A DNA stretch of 64,000 bases, taken from NCBI RefSeq assembly GCF_018271995.1, contig NZ_JAGUCO010000001.1, positions 310,001 to 374,000 on the forward strand, read 5' to 3'. A model generated the notes under the pieces. The model did not search any database. It was not told the DNA's origin and worked only from the letters and a program-made list of their open reading frames with translations. Made by a program: the position numbers and the translations under genes. Shown piece after piece: positions 42,523 to 52,319 of the stretch (positions are counted from its first letter, which is position 1; each line of letters starts with the position of its first letter). The DNA is from Carboxylicivirga linearis. Lineage in GTDB: Bacteria > Bacteroidota > Bacteroidia > Bacteroidales > Marinilabiliaceae.

Positions 42523-43101
42523 ATGGAACTAGTTTTTGCTACAAATAATAATAACAAGTTAAAGGAAATACAGGCAGCTGTTGGAGAAAAAATCCAGTTG
42601 AAAAACCTTTCGGATATTAATTGTTTCGATGATATTCCAGAAACAAGGGAAACACTGGAAGGAAATGCTTTGCAGAAGGCAGAATATATCTATGATAAAT
42701 ATAGTATTAATTGCTTTGCAGATGATACCGGGCTTGAAATTGATGCATTAAATGGGGAGCCAGGAGTTTATTCTGCTCGCTATGCAGGACCTCAGAGAGA
42801 AGCTGAAGATAATATGGCAAAAGTGTTGGAATTAATGAAGTCCGAAACCAATCGAAAAGCAAAATTCAGGACTGTTATGGCATTAATAATTGATGACCAG
42901 AAATATCTTTTTGAAGGTGTTGTTGAAGGGCAAATTTTAACAGAAAAAACAGGTAAGGATGGTTTTGGATATGATCCAATATTTCAGCCAGATGGTTATT
43001 CGTTATCATTTGCAGAAATGTCTTTAGCCGATAAAAATAAAATTAGCCATAGAGCAAAGGCTGTTTATAAACTAGTTGAATTTCTTAAGAAGAAACAATG
43101 A
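42523..43101 (+). CDS. rdgB: Non-canonical purine NTP pyrophosphatase (RdgB/HAM1)
   Basis: House-cleaning enzyme that hydrolyses dITP, XTP and similar nucleotides to monophosphates. The 192 residues begin with [12 protein letters not shown] and include [25 protein letters not shown] and the [11 protein letters not shown] and SHRAKA motifs of the family. Its stop overlaps the porZ ATG (ATGA), so the two are translationally coupled; the connection is positional, not obviously functional. Confidence 0.95.
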   Translation: MELVFATNNNNKLKEIQAAVGEKIQLKNLSDINCFDDIPETRETLEGNALQKAEYIYDKYSINCFADDTGLEIDALNGEPGVYSARYAGPQREAEDNMAKVLELMKSETNRKAKFRTVMALIIDDQKYLFEGVVEGQILTEKTGKDGFGYDPIFQPDGYSLSFAEMSLADKNKISHRAKAVYKLVEFLKKKQ

Positions 43102-45476
43102 AAAACATTATTGTAATAGGTCTTTTATTACTTGGTTTAACTTCGTCAGTAGAGGCACAATGGAATAATAATTGGCGCGATCATTTTTCATGTAGAGGAA
43201 GTGCTCATGTTGCTGAAAGTGAGAATTATATTATTGCAGCGAACGAAACAGGACTTATTGTTTATGACTATATTAATGGACTGACATCTAAACAGAATAT
43301 TGTTACAGGTTTGAGTGATGTTGATATATCTGCATTTGCAAGTATTGGTGATGATAGATTTATTATAGGTTATGAGAATGGTAATATTGATATTTTCTCA
43401 ATGAATGGGGTTATTAATATTCCGGATTTAAAGAATAAGCAGTTACAAGGGAGTAAACAAATAAATCACTTTGAAAAGGCGGGAGATAAAGTATATTGCA
43501 GTACTGATTTTGGTATACTTGTTATAGATATTCTCAAATTAGAAATAGCAGACACTTATTATTTGGGAATTGAATCTTCAAACCTACTCATTAGTGAATG
43601 TGCTGTACTTGGTAATGACATATATGCAGCCACAGAAAGGGGTTTATTAATGGCAGATCTAAATGACCCATTAATTGCCTATTATCAATCCTGGACAGAT
43701 GTTGGAAATTCATCTGATGAATATGTTGCTGTTACTATTTTGGATGATGATATAGTAGCAGTATCAAAAAATAACAGTAGCCAATACCAGGTTTTTAAAG
43801 GCAAAGAAGATAATTGGCAAATTGTAAAAAGTTCTACTAGGTTTAAGAATATTGAGTCTGGGAATGATTATTTTATAATTGCTGAAACGAATACAATTAG
43901 TAAGTATGATTCAGATATAACTTTGATAGAAACAATTAATAGTTATTCTAATCCAGAAATTGAAGATACTACTATCCGCCTTAATCATTGTTTCTTTTCC
44001 GATCAAAGACAGAGTTATTTAATAGCTGATAATGTTAAAGGGCTTGTGATTAAGGAAGGGGATAATGAGCAATTTATTTTGCCTAACGGGCCTTATTCAA
44101 ATAGTGCTTTTGAAATTCTGTTCTCTCCACATGGGTTATATTCGGTTGCAGGTGCACTCAATTCAGAGTATAACAACACTAATACAATGGCCGAGTACTC
44201 TTTCTTTAGAAATGAAAATTGGACACACTACAAGAATCAGGTTGTTGACAATAACTACTTATGGCGTGATCTGATAAGAATATGTCAAGCTTCTAATGAT
44301 GATGATATTGTATATATGTCGTCATGGGGTGGAGGAATATTTGTAATAAAAGAAGGTGAAGTAATCAATCACTATAATCATTCTAATAGTAATCTTCAGA
44401 ATATTTTTCCAAATGGAAATCAGAACTATGTTAGGATTGGGGGTATTGCTACAGACAGTCAAGGGAATTTATGGATGTCAAATAGTGAAGTGTCAGAAGG
44501 AATAGTTGTGCGCGAGGGTCAAGATACTTCTAAATGGCATTCTTTTACTTATGAAACATTAAATAACCTGCATAGTACAGACAAATTTCTAATATCTAAA
44601 GATGATTATTTATGGGTGATTATTCCGAGGACTGATAGGAAAGGGCTTTTTGTATTAAATACGAACGGAACATTACTAGATGAGTCTGACGATCAATATA
44701 GAGGAGCCTTAAGCAGTTCCGTTGAATCTGATTCCCGAAATGTGGGTCAACTTAAAATTTGGGATGAATCGCCAAAAGAAATTACGAAACAGATATACTG
44801 CATAGCTGAAGATAAAAATGGTTACATCTGGTTAGGTACCGATAAAGGAGTTGTTGTTTATTATCGCCCTTGGGCCATTTTTAGCGAGAACTATCCAATA
44901 GCCAGCAGAATTAAAGTGCCAAGAAATGATGGTACTAATCAGGCAGACTACCTTTTAGAGAACGAAAATGTGACATGCATTGAGGTAGATGGCGCAAATC
45001 GAAAGTGGATTGGAACACAAAACTCTGGATTATTTCTTGTGTCAGATGATGGAATAACCACATATGAAATATTTAATACTGATAATTCGCCATTACCATC
45101 AGATTATGTAAGGGATGTAGCTATTGATCCTCAGAGTGGAGAGGTGTTTATAGCTACCAACAAAGGTATCGTATCATACAAAGGAAAAGCAACGGAAGGA
45201 GAGGGGACTTTAAATTCAGTTTATGCATTTCCAAATCCGGTGAGAGAAGACTTTTCGGGAGAAATTACCATTACGGGTTTGGTTAAGGATAGTAATATTA
45301 AAATTACAACTGTTAGTGGGAAGTTAGTTTATGAAACACGATCGCTAGGAGGCAGAGCTTATTGGAACGGAAGAAATTTTAATGGTGAAAAAGTAAAATC
45401 AGGTGTGTATATTGCTTATATTTCTGCAGAAGATGGAACTGAAGTACAAACAACTAAAATAATGATTGTACGTTAA
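43098..45476 (+). CDS. porZ: Type IX secretion system component PorZ
   Basis: The 792-residue exported protein is expected at the cell surface, where PorZ takes part in the T9SS attachment complex that adds anionic LPS to cargo. A signal peptide (1-20) is followed by the recognisable PorZ N-terminal propeller opening (WRDHFS, then [10 protein letters not shown] and YENGNIDIF). Two-component-regulator-type propeller repeats follow ([12 protein letters not shown]-like stretches). A type A T9SS sorting domain begins AFPNPVRED near residue 710 and ends in IMIVR. The length agrees with PorZ from Porphyromonas. Start ATG 43098. Confidence 0.88.
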   Translation: MKNIIVIGLLLLGLTSSVEAQWNNNWRDHFSCRGSAHVAESENYIIAANETGLIVYDYINGLTSKQNIVTGLSDVDISAFASIGDDRFIIGYENGNIDIFSMNGVINIPDLKNKQLQGSKQINHFEKAGDKVYCSTDFGILVIDILKLEIADTYYLGIESSNLLISECAVLGNDIYAATERGLLMADLNDPLIAYYQSWTDVGNSSDEYVAVTILDDDIVAVSKNNSSQYQVFKGKEDNWQIVKSSTRFKNIESGNDYFIIAETNTISKYDSDITLIETINSYSNPEIEDTTIRLNHCFFSDQRQSYLIADNVKGLVIKEGDNEQFILPNGPYSNSAFEILFSPHGLYSVAGALNSEYNNTNTMAEYSFFRNENWTHYKNQVVDNNYLWRDLIRICQASNDDDIVYMSSWGGGIFVIKEGEVINHYNHSNSNLQNIFPNGNQNYVRIGGIATDSQGNLWMSNSEVSEGIVVREGQDTSKWHSFTYETLNNLHSTDKFLISKDDYLWVIIPRTDRKGLFVLNTNGTLLDESDDQYRGALSSSVESDSRNVGQLKIWDESPKEITKQIYCIAEDKNGYIWLGTDKGVVVYYRPWAIFSENYPIASRIKVPRNDGTNQADYLLENENVTCIEVDGANRKWIGTQNSGLFLVSDDGITTYEIFNTDNSPLPSDYVRDVAIDPQSGEVFIATNKGIVSYKGKATEGEGTLNSVYAFPNPVREDFSGEITITGLVKDSNIKITTVSGKLVYETRSLGGRAYWNGRNFNGEKVKSGVYIAYISAEDGTEVQTTKIMIVR

Positions 45477-45496
45477 AGTGAGTTTTTGAGCTTTTG

Positions 45497-45528
45497 TTTG
45501 GCTATCTTCTATAGCTCTTTTAGTTTTG
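45497..45528 (+). promoter_or_regulatory. Promoter of the membrane-anchored propeller gene
   Basis: TTTG (45497-45500) and TAGTTTTG (45521-45528) are spaced by 20 bases, matching the Bacteroidota consensus at both boxes, 41 bases before the ATG. Confidence 0.68.
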
Positions 45529-45569
45529 TAATAACTATTGGGGGTCAAATATTTTGATAATTTAGCTAA

Positions 45570-48296
45570 ATGAGAAAACAGCATTTGTACATTGTTTTTG
45601 CAGTTGCAATCAGCATTTTAATTTACATTCTTTTTCAACTAACTCGTTTAAAAAACTTTGATCATAATGAGAGTTCAATCGGTTTAATTCCTAACAGTGC
45701 CGCTGTTATAATTAAAGCAAAGAATATTGATTACCTTAGAAAACAGATAGTCGAAGAGATTGATTTTTCTGAAGAACTATTTAGCTCCTCAATATTAAAT
45801 CAAGCCTTTGCTCCTTTGTTTGGTATTGATTCTTTAAATCAATCAGAGGAGTTTGCATCGCTTGGACTTTCGAAACATCCTATTTATATATCTCTTCACA
45901 GTCAAGGCAAAAATAGTGTTGAAACACTGTATTTACTAGAGTTACAAAACAAGAAAGAAGCTATTGCTATTCGTGAATATATCGAGAAGTTACCGCCAAC
46001 TAACTGCTCCGTAAACGAAAGAAAGTACAGCTCCTCAAAGATATATGAGATAAAATATAACGAATCGAACAGTGGAATTTTTGTTTGTATAAACGAAGGT
46101 GTAGTTTTTATAAGTGAGTCGGGGTTGTTGCTTGAGACAAGCCTGAGACAAATAGGTTCTGATGATGATTGGACAAGTTCTAAGGAATTTAAAAACGTTA
46201 GTAAAACTGCCGGGGTTGGAGCTAATTGCAATATTTATATTAATTTCCAAACACTACCGGATGTACTCGTGCCCATAGTTAATCCTAAGTTCGAAAGGCG
46301 TTTAAAACAGTTAAGAACGCAATCAGAGTGGGGAGAGTTAGATCTTGAAATTAAAAATGACGGTATACTTTTGAATGGCTTTTTAACAGAAGAGTCTGAA
46401 GGTGTTTATCCCACTTTGTTAAAAGGAACCAAGTCGTCAAAAAAGAATATTCTTCAGTATTTACCCAGCAATACCAATGCATATATTACACTGACTTTTA
46501 AAAGTGGAGAAGAGATAAAAAACAGAATCACTTCTTACTATCAGAAAAACAATAAAGCTTATCCGATTGCAAAAATCGAAAAGAAGAAAAATACTGACTT
46601 TACCAGTCCTTTATTTTCCATTTTATCCGGTGAGATTGCTCTGGCATATGAAGGTACAACCCAATCTGATAAAGGTATTCTGGTATTGTCGTTAAATAGT
46701 CAATCGGAAGGAGAGAAAACTTTAAAGGAACTCCTAAATAAGGCAGGTAGTTCTGCGTCTCCTGCAACCATTTATAAGCCAGATGATGGTTTGAGCTATC
46801 ATATTTATAAAAGCTATGATGATCCTGTCTTTGAAATGTTGTTGGGTTCGTTGTTTTGTGATATTCCAGATAGATATTTTACATTCTATAAAAACCATTT
46901 GATTGTTGCAGAAAAATCTAAGCAGTTAGAGCAGTTTTTGTATAGTAATATTTTAAACAAAACCCTTAAATACAATAAAACACATCAACAGTTTCTCGAT
47001 AATTTTTCATCAAAAGATAATGTCTTTGTTTTTGCTAAAACCGAAGCGTTACCTCATACTACCAATCAATTCTTCCAGCCTCTTTGGAAAGATCTGAAAC
47101 GGAATCAATCAGAGGCACTGTCTAACTTTTATGGGGTTGGTTGTCAGCTGAGTGGTACAGGTAATATGATATATTCAACTATTTATCTTCAGCACTTGCC
47201 CAATAAAACATCAGAACCTCAAACTATCTGGCAAAGTTTATTAGATACACTGGCAATTACAAAACCAACATTGGTTAAAAATCATTATACGAACGAAAAA
47301 GAGGTGGTTATTCAGGATGCCAAATACAACCTGTATCTGATGAGTAACAGTGGCCGGATGTTATGGAAAAAACCTTTGAATGAACCTATCCTTGGAGAAA
47401 TCACTCAGGTAGATTATTATAGAAACAATAAACTGCAATATATTTTTAACACGCCTTCAAAAATTTATATACTCGACCGCAATGGAAATCATGTTGCTAA
47501 TTTTCCGGTAACATTGCCCTCAAAGGCAACTAATGGTTTAACAGTTGTTGACTATGATAACAATGATAACTACCGGATATTTGTAGCTTGCCAAAACAAA
47601 AAGATAAATCTTTACAATAAAAAGGGTAATATCATTACAGGCTGGGATTTTAACGGAGCAGAAGGAATCATTCAGAAGCCTGTTCAGCATTTCAGAAGTA
47701 ACAATAAAGATTACATTGTGGTATCTGATAATCGCAGGAACTACATATTGAATAGAAGAGGTGATATTCGCGTTCCGATTAAAAATGATTTTGTTTCCAA
47801 TATTAATACACCATTCTATCTATTGAATAAAAACAGTTCCAACGACGAATTGGTAACTATTTCTCAGGATGGACAAATCAAGAAGATTAGCCTTAAGACA
47901 GGAGCTGTTTCAAGTACCGGTATTGGAAGTGTTGACACGAACCATAAATTATCCGTATTTTATCAAGGCGGTAAAGAAAATTATGTGATATCAGAACCTC
48001 AAAGGGTAACGATGTTTAATCATCAATTCAAAAAAACGTTTGATAAGAAGTTTGATTCTGAAATCAACTTAAATGTTGATCTCTATCAATTCTCATCTCA
48101 AAACACTAAGTTGGGTGTATCTGAACTGGATGGGAATAAAATATACCTGATCAACAATGATGGTTCTTTGTATAAAGGATTTCCGTTAATTGGCAAATCA
48201 AGGTTTAGTATTGGTTTTTTAAAGTCGTCATCAGTAAAGTTTAACTTAATTGTGGCAGGAGCAAACAATTATTTGTATAACTATAGAGTTGAGTAA
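45570..48296 (+). CDS. Membrane-anchored protein of unknown function with a C-terminal beta-propeller
   Basis: The 908 residues begin with one membrane helix (about 7-24) and no cleavage site, so the bulk is periplasmic. Residues 35-560 resemble DUF3352-type proteins (pattern LIPNSAAVIIKAKN, then LPSNTNAYITLTF). From about residue 600 a propeller follows with repeats such as YNLYLMSNSGRMLW, YILDRNGNHVANFP and NLYNKKGNIITGW. It lies between porZ and an oxidoreductase gene that starts one base after its stop, and has its own promoter. The function is unknown; a role in envelope surveillance or secretion is speculation from position. Confidence 0.72.
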   Translation: MRKQHLYIVFAVAISILIYILFQLTRLKNFDHNESSIGLIPNSAAVIIKAKNIDYLRKQIVEEIDFSEELFSSSILNQAFAPLFGIDSLNQSEEFASLGLSKHPIYISLHSQGKNSVETLYLLELQNKKEAIAIREYIEKLPPTNCSVNERKYSSSKIYEIKYNESNSGIFVCINEGVVFISESGLLLETSLRQIGSDDDWTSSKEFKNVSKTAGVGANCNIYINFQTLPDVLVPIVNPKFERRLKQLRTQSEWGELDLEIKNDGILLNGFLTEESEGVYPTLLKGTKSSKKNILQYLPSNTNAYITLTFKSGEEIKNRITSYYQKNNKAYPIAKIEKKKNTDFTSPLFSILSGEIALAYEGTTQSDKGILVLSLNSQSEGEKTLKELLNKAGSSASPATIYKPDDGLSYHIYKSYDDPVFEMLLGSLFCDIPDRYFTFYKNHLIVAEKSKQLEQFLYSNILNKTLKYNKTHQQFLDNFSSKDNVFVFAKTEALPHTTNQFFQPLWKDLKRNQSEALSNFYGVGCQLSGTGNMIYSTIYLQHLPNKTSEPQTIWQSLLDTLAITKPTLVKNHYTNEKEVVIQDAKYNLYLMSNSGRMLWKKPLNEPILGEITQVDYYRNNKLQYIFNTPSKIYILDRNGNHVANFPVTLPSKATNGLTVVDYDNNDNYRIFVACQNKKINLYNKKGNIITGWDFNGAEGIIQKPVQHFRSNNKDYIVVSDNRRNYILNRRGDIRVPIKNDFVSNINTPFYLLNKNSSNDELVTISQDGQIKKISLKTGAVSSTGIGSVDTNHKLSVFYQGGKENYVISEPQRVTMFNHQFKKTFDKKFDSEINLNVDLYQFSSQNTKLGVSELDGNKIYLINNDGSLYKGFPLIGKSRFSIGFLKSSSVKFNLIVAGANNYLYNYRVE

Positions 48297-48297
48297 T

Positions 48298-49287
48298 ATG
48301 CAAAAATTAAAAATTGGTGTTTTAGGTGCATCTAATCATTTTATTAAACGAGTAGTGCTTCCGGTTATGCAACTTGATAATGTAGAGTTGTATGGTATAG
48401 CATCTCGATCTGATATTAAAGCACAAGAGGTGGCCAAAGAATTTTCTATTGCAAATCATTACGGTAGTTACGAAGCTTTGCTGGCCGATAGTAATATTGA
48501 TGCGGTTTATATTCCGTTACCCAATCATATGCATGCTGAGTGGATTAAGAAATCAGCAGACGCAGGAAAACATATTTTATGCGAGAAACCACTTTGTATG
48601 AATACAGCCGAGGCTGAAGATGTTTTGGAATATACTCAGCGAAAAGGAGTGGCTTTAACAGAGGCATTCATGTATAAATTTCATCCGCAATGGCAGTTCG
48701 TCAGGGATGTAATCAGAACCAATAACATTGGAAAGATAAACTATATACATACTTCTTTTTCATACAATAATCCCTCGCCTAATAACATCAGAAATATTTT
48801 AGAGTATGGAGGTGGTGCAATTAGAGATATTGGATGCTATGCCATATCGGTACCAAGGTTTATTTTGGATAAAGAGCCCGATCAGGTAGTGAGTCATGTA
48901 ACGAAACATCCAGACTTTAAAACCGATATGCTCTCATCGGCTTTACTTGATTTTGGTGGAACTAGAGCGTCGTTACATGTTGGTACTGCTTCTGATGGAT
49001 ATCAAAAAGTGGATATTGTTGGAACAGCCGGAAATATAATTGTTCATCTGCCTTTTAATACCTATTCCGATGTGCCGGCTAAAGTTACTGTTACTACCGG
49101 AATTGGAGTAAGAGAGGTAAGTTTTGATCCTGTGGATCAGTATGGGTTGATGTTTGAAGCCTTTGCCGATTCAATTATCAATAAAAAACCATTACCGTTT
49201 ACTACCGATGATGCCATATTGAATCAAAAAGTAATGGACGCAGTATTCCGCTCAGCCAGCACTAAAGGTTGGGAGTTGGTAGATTAA
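48298..49287 (+). CDS. Gfo/Idh/MocA-family oxidoreductase
   Basis: NAD(P)-dependent dehydrogenase of sugars or related polyols. From ATG 48298 the product is 329 residues: an N-terminal Rossmann domain (KIGVLGASNHF), the family EKPLCMN motif with the catalytic-site lysine (CEKPL), and a C-terminal alpha/beta domain with GGGAIRDIGCYAI. The gene begins one base after the stop of the propeller gene and is probably cotranscribed. Longer upstream frames use an ATT start. The substrate cannot be inferred. Confidence 0.9.
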   Translation: MQKLKIGVLGASNHFIKRVVLPVMQLDNVELYGIASRSDIKAQEVAKEFSIANHYGSYEALLADSNIDAVYIPLPNHMHAEWIKKSADAGKHILCEKPLCMNTAEAEDVLEYTQRKGVALTEAFMYKFHPQWQFVRDVIRTNNIGKINYIHTSFSYNNPSPNNIRNILEYGGGAIRDIGCYAISVPRFILDKEPDQVVSHVTKHPDFKTDMLSSALLDFGGTRASLHVGTASDGYQKVDIVGTAGNIIVHLPFNTYSDVPAKVTVTTGIGVREVSFDPVDQYGLMFEAFADSIINKKPLPFTTDDAILNQKVMDAVFRSASTKGWELVD

Positions 49288-49407
49288 TAATCGGTTGTTT
49301 TATTGAGATATATAAATCGGTATTAGACTTTTTTACGCTTTGTTAACATCATATTTAAGTTGATGGTTTAATAATTGCTATTTCATGTGCTTGTAAAGCA
49401 ACGATAT

Positions 49408-49959
49408 ATGAAAGCAGATAATCAAATCAACCTACTTGAGTTAACCGATAAGAAGAAGTTTATTCGCCAGGAAGGGGCAACCCATAAAATATCAATCCAT
49501 CGGATAAAGAATAATTCACTTGATACACACTCGTTATACAATAACGGTTTTATTCAATCATTGGGTGATTTTGAGGTAACCTCTAATTACAAAATTATTA
49601 CTACCTATTTATCAGTGCCGGAAGTTCATTTTTACATTGGTATATACGATAATGAAGTAATTGGCACATTCGATTTTGTTATTAGTGCCGATAATCAAAT
49701 TGAGATCAAGAATTTTGGAGTTGGTAATAATCGAAAGCATCAGGATATTGCCGATCAATGGCTGTCAAGAGCAATTGAATATACTTTTCAGCTGAATCCC
49801 AAGCGAATATTTTTATACGTTCCGAAAAGCAGTGGAATGAAAAGACTATTTAAAAAGTGCGGGTTTTCATTTAAAAAACCAGGCCAATCAGGAAAGCTCA
49901 TGCCATCGGGCAAATCAAACTTTGGTATTATCTCTAATTTCCAGATAAACTATAATTAG
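49408..49959 (+). CDS. GNAT-like acetyltransferase-fold protein
   Basis: From ATG 49408 the product has 183 residues. The middle beta strand VHFYIGIYDNEVIGTFDF and the following NFGVGNNRKHQDIADQWLSRAIEYT have the spacing of a GNAT acetyl-CoA site, but the usual R/Q-x-x-G-x-G/A loop reads NNRKHQDIA, so cofactor binding is uncertain. The C-terminal part has KRIFLYVPKSSGMKRLFKKCGF. It lies just upstream of the repeat array. Role unknown. Confidence 0.62.
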   Translation: MKADNQINLLELTDKKKFIRQEGATHKISIHRIKNNSLDTHSLYNNGFIQSLGDFEVTSNYKIITTYLSVPEVHFYIGIYDNEVIGTFDFVISADNQIEIKNFGVGNNRKHQDIADQWLSRAIEYTFQLNPKRIFLYVPKSSGMKRLFKKCGFSFKKPGQSGKLMPSGKSNFGIISNFQINYN

Positions 49960-50010
49960 TAAGCCTGTAGAGGCACTTGGTAAGCCGTTTTAGGCAATTG
50001 TTTTTCATAT

Positions 50011-50220
50011 TTGGCAAATACATTTTTAGTGTTGGCAAATGTATTAATGGCTTTGGCAAATACATTTAAGGTCTTGGCAAATGCGTTGGTGGCTTTGGCA
50101 AATACATTTACCGCTTTGGCAGATGTATTTACGGCCTTGGCAAATGCATTAATGGCTTCGGCATTTGTGTTGATGGCTTTGGCAAATGAATTGGAGCCTT
50201 TGGCAAATACATTATTGTGT
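50011..50220. repeat. Ten tandem 21-bp repeats (minisatellite)
   Basis: Ten units start at 50011, 50032, 50053, 50074, 50095, 50116, 50137, 50158, 50179 and 50200, all exactly 21 bases apart. The core is TTGGCAAATACATTTA with a variable second half. The plus strand reads as a heptad repeat like ALANTFT and the minus strand as FAKAINT-type heptads. Neither strand has a good ATG for the full frame: plus needs TTG, and minus is closed by a stop with no start codon. It sits between two convergent genes. Confidence 0.9.
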
Positions 50221-50238
50221 AAATATTATTAGTAAGGG

Positions 50239-50967
50239 CTAATCAATACTGTTTTGTTCCAGTCGGTTTTTAACTAATTCTTTGTATTGCCGGCCAATGG
50301 GGATGATTTCAGAATTAATTTTAAAACTACCCGAAGTAAAACTATCAATTTTATCAATGGCAATGATGAAGGAACGATGCACCCTTAAAAAGTTGGTTTC
50401 GGGCAGTTTCTCTTCAATATTACTGATGGTATTCATGGTTTTAATAATCTTACCATTATTCATGTTGATAGCCACGTAATTTCTCAAGCTTTCAACATAC
50501 GTAATTTCGCGAAGCAAAATTTTAACCATCATCTTATCTGATTTTACAAAGATAAAAGCCTCGTTGTTTGTTGAGGATTGTGATGATTCGCTAAGTGTAA
50601 TGGGAGATTTTCGTACCTGAAAAAATCGATTGATAGCTTTAACAAAGCGATCGAAAGGAATGGGTTTAATCAGATAATCCAATACTTGCAGTTCAAATCC
50701 TTCCAACGCATATTCCGAGTAGGCTGTGGTCAATATAACCTCAGGTCGGTCTGTTATGTTCTTAAGAAGTTGCAAACCTGTAAGTCCAGGCATTTGTATA
50801 TCTAAAAAAACAAGATCGACCTTATGCTCATTTAAAAACGCCATTGCCTCCATTGCATTTCTACACGATCCTGCTAATTCAAGATAATCTATCCTACTCA
50901 CATATTCTTCCAGCACATCAATAGCCAAATCTTCATCATCCACAATTAAACACTTGATTGTATCCAT
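50239..50967 (-). CDS. LytTR-family response regulator
   Basis: The 242 residues have a receiver domain with the acidic pair DDED near residue 10, the phosphorylatable aspartate in LVFLDIQMPG and the lysine in DYLIKPI. A LytTR DNA-binding domain (about 140-240) follows, with the typical FLRVHRSFIIAIDKI and the PIGRQYKE end. Its ATG lies 4 bases after the sensor kinase stop, so the two form one unit. Its regulon is unknown; the amylase gene upstream is divergent from the operon. Confidence 0.92.
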   Translation of the reverse strand: MDTIKCLIVDDEDLAIDVLEEYVSRIDYLELAGSCRNAMEAMAFLNEHKVDLVFLDIQMPGLTGLQLLKNITDRPEVILTTAYSEYALEGFELQVLDYLIKPIPFDRFVKAINRFFQVRKSPITLSESSQSSTNNEAFIFVKSDKMMVKILLREITYVESLRNYVAINMNNGKIIKTMNTISNIEEKLPETNFLRVHRSFIIAIDKIDSFTSGSFKINSEIIPIGRQYKELVKNRLEQNSID

Positions 50968-50971
50968 CGGC

Positions 50972-52036
50972 TTAGTTTTTCAGGTTCATCTTTAAAATCA
51001 CTAAAAATGATTCATTTTCATCTTCAATCTTCAGCTGGTGTTGATTTGGATACAGAATATCCAGTCGTCGTTTTACATTATGCAGTCCTATTCCACTGGC
51101 TAACTCACTTTTTTCGTTGCCAGAAGGTTTACTGTTTTCAACTTTCAAAATCAGCTCGTGCCCTTTACAGCCTATTTCAATAGCAATCATGGCAATACCC
51201 GAAAAGCCTTTGGTACTGTGCTTAAAACTGTTTTCGATAAAAGGAAGTAAAAGCATAGGTGCTATTCGGTGCGAACTAAAATCGCCCCAAACATTAAAAC
51301 TTAATTCCACACGTTTGCCATAGCGTATCTGTTCCAGTTCAAGATAATTCTTAATGCTCTCCAATTCCTTATCAAGACTTACCTCAGGAGCATTGGTTTC
51401 GTATAACATATATCTTAGCAGTCCCGAAAGTTTCAATACAACTTCCAGCGATTGATCTGATTTTTTTAGAATTAATGAATAAAGACTATTGAGTGTATTA
51501 AACAGAAAATGCGGATGTACCTGGTTTTTCAAAAAAATCAATTCTGCTTCGAGTTTATCATTGATTAGAGCTTGTTCGTGCTGTTTTACTTTGGCCAGAT
51601 AGTCCATAAATTTCACTGTCATGGGTATGGCCAGCACGGCACCAAAATTTACAGCTGCCCTTACCAATTGCGAAATGCTGAGTATACTAACATTATCCCA
51701 CATCGGGAAAAAGTTTTCAACGATGATGTAATAGTCGGTAATGCGTTGAATAAAAGAAGCGATAAAAAGAATAATCAGGAATGAAATAATAAACTTCCAG
51801 ATTTTTCCCTTGTACAAATAGCGCGGAAAAAGAAAATATAAAATGGTGTATACCAACAATATCTTAGCCGGAAGATTGATTATTTCAATCAATATAGTCT
51901 TAGCAAAATTATTGTCGTATGTACCCCATGCAAAAGCAAAGAACACAATAAACAACACCCAGTAACTAATGTGTTGAACCACACGGTTATTTACTATTTG
52001 GGCTATCCATCCCGTATTTGTTTTTACTATTTGCAT
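50972..52036 (-). CDS. LytS-type sensor histidine kinase
   Basis: The 354 residues have four N-terminal membrane helices (about 20-140) and no extracellular sensor domain. A His_kinase module (phosphorylated histidine in QVHPHFLFNTLNSL) and a GHKL ATPase domain with N-box PFIENSFKH and a glycine box GIGLHNVKRRL follow. It is cotranscribed with the LytTR regulator, which it overlaps by no bases but precedes by 4. A good -7 box lies 29 bases upstream. The signal is unknown. Confidence 0.93.
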   Translation of the reverse strand: MQIVKTNTGWIAQIVNNRVVQHISYWVLFIVFFAFAWGTYDNNFAKTILIEIINLPAKILLVYTILYFLFPRYLYKGKIWKFIISFLIILFIASFIQRITDYYIIVENFFPMWDNVSILSISQLVRAAVNFGAVLAIPMTVKFMDYLAKVKQHEQALINDKLEAELIFLKNQVHPHFLFNTLNSLYSLILKKSDQSLEVVLKLSGLLRYMLYETNAPEVSLDKELESIKNYLELEQIRYGKRVELSFNVWGDFSSHRIAPMLLLPFIENSFKHSTKGFSGIAMIAIEIGCKGHELILKVENSKPSGNEKSELASGIGLHNVKRRLDILYPNQHQLKIEDENESFLVILKMNLKN

Positions 52037-52064
52037 TCAAAAAAATGGTTTGGACAGCAAATTA

Positions 52065-52072
52065 CAAACTTA
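52065..52072 (-). promoter_or_regulatory. -7 box of the LytS/LytTR operon
   Basis: The minus strand reads TAAGTTTG, an exact TAnnTTTG, 28 bases before the ATG of the kinase. No clear -33 element. Confidence 0.45.
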
Positions 52073-52319
52073 ATAGCTACAGACCATCCTTTTCAGGACG
52101 AAAACCTTATTGAAAGGTATAGATGGCATGAGGTGTTAACTCGGTTGTTTATAATTGAGTTTGTGTTATTCGTCCATTAAAATTGCAGATGCTGTTCTGG
52201 CCAACTTTATTTGACATTGCAGATAAACTATCGGAAATTAAATTGTTACCTGGTAGTTGGGTGTAAAAAGTACATCAGCTTATTGTCTTCTGACTAAACA
52301 CTAATTAGATATAAATATT

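Noticed and set aside
50011-50232. The repeat array as a CRISPR or as a real heptad-repeat gene
   Set aside because: There are no spacers between the repeats, so it is not CRISPR. Neither strand has a proper start codon for the heptad frame, so a gene was not called.
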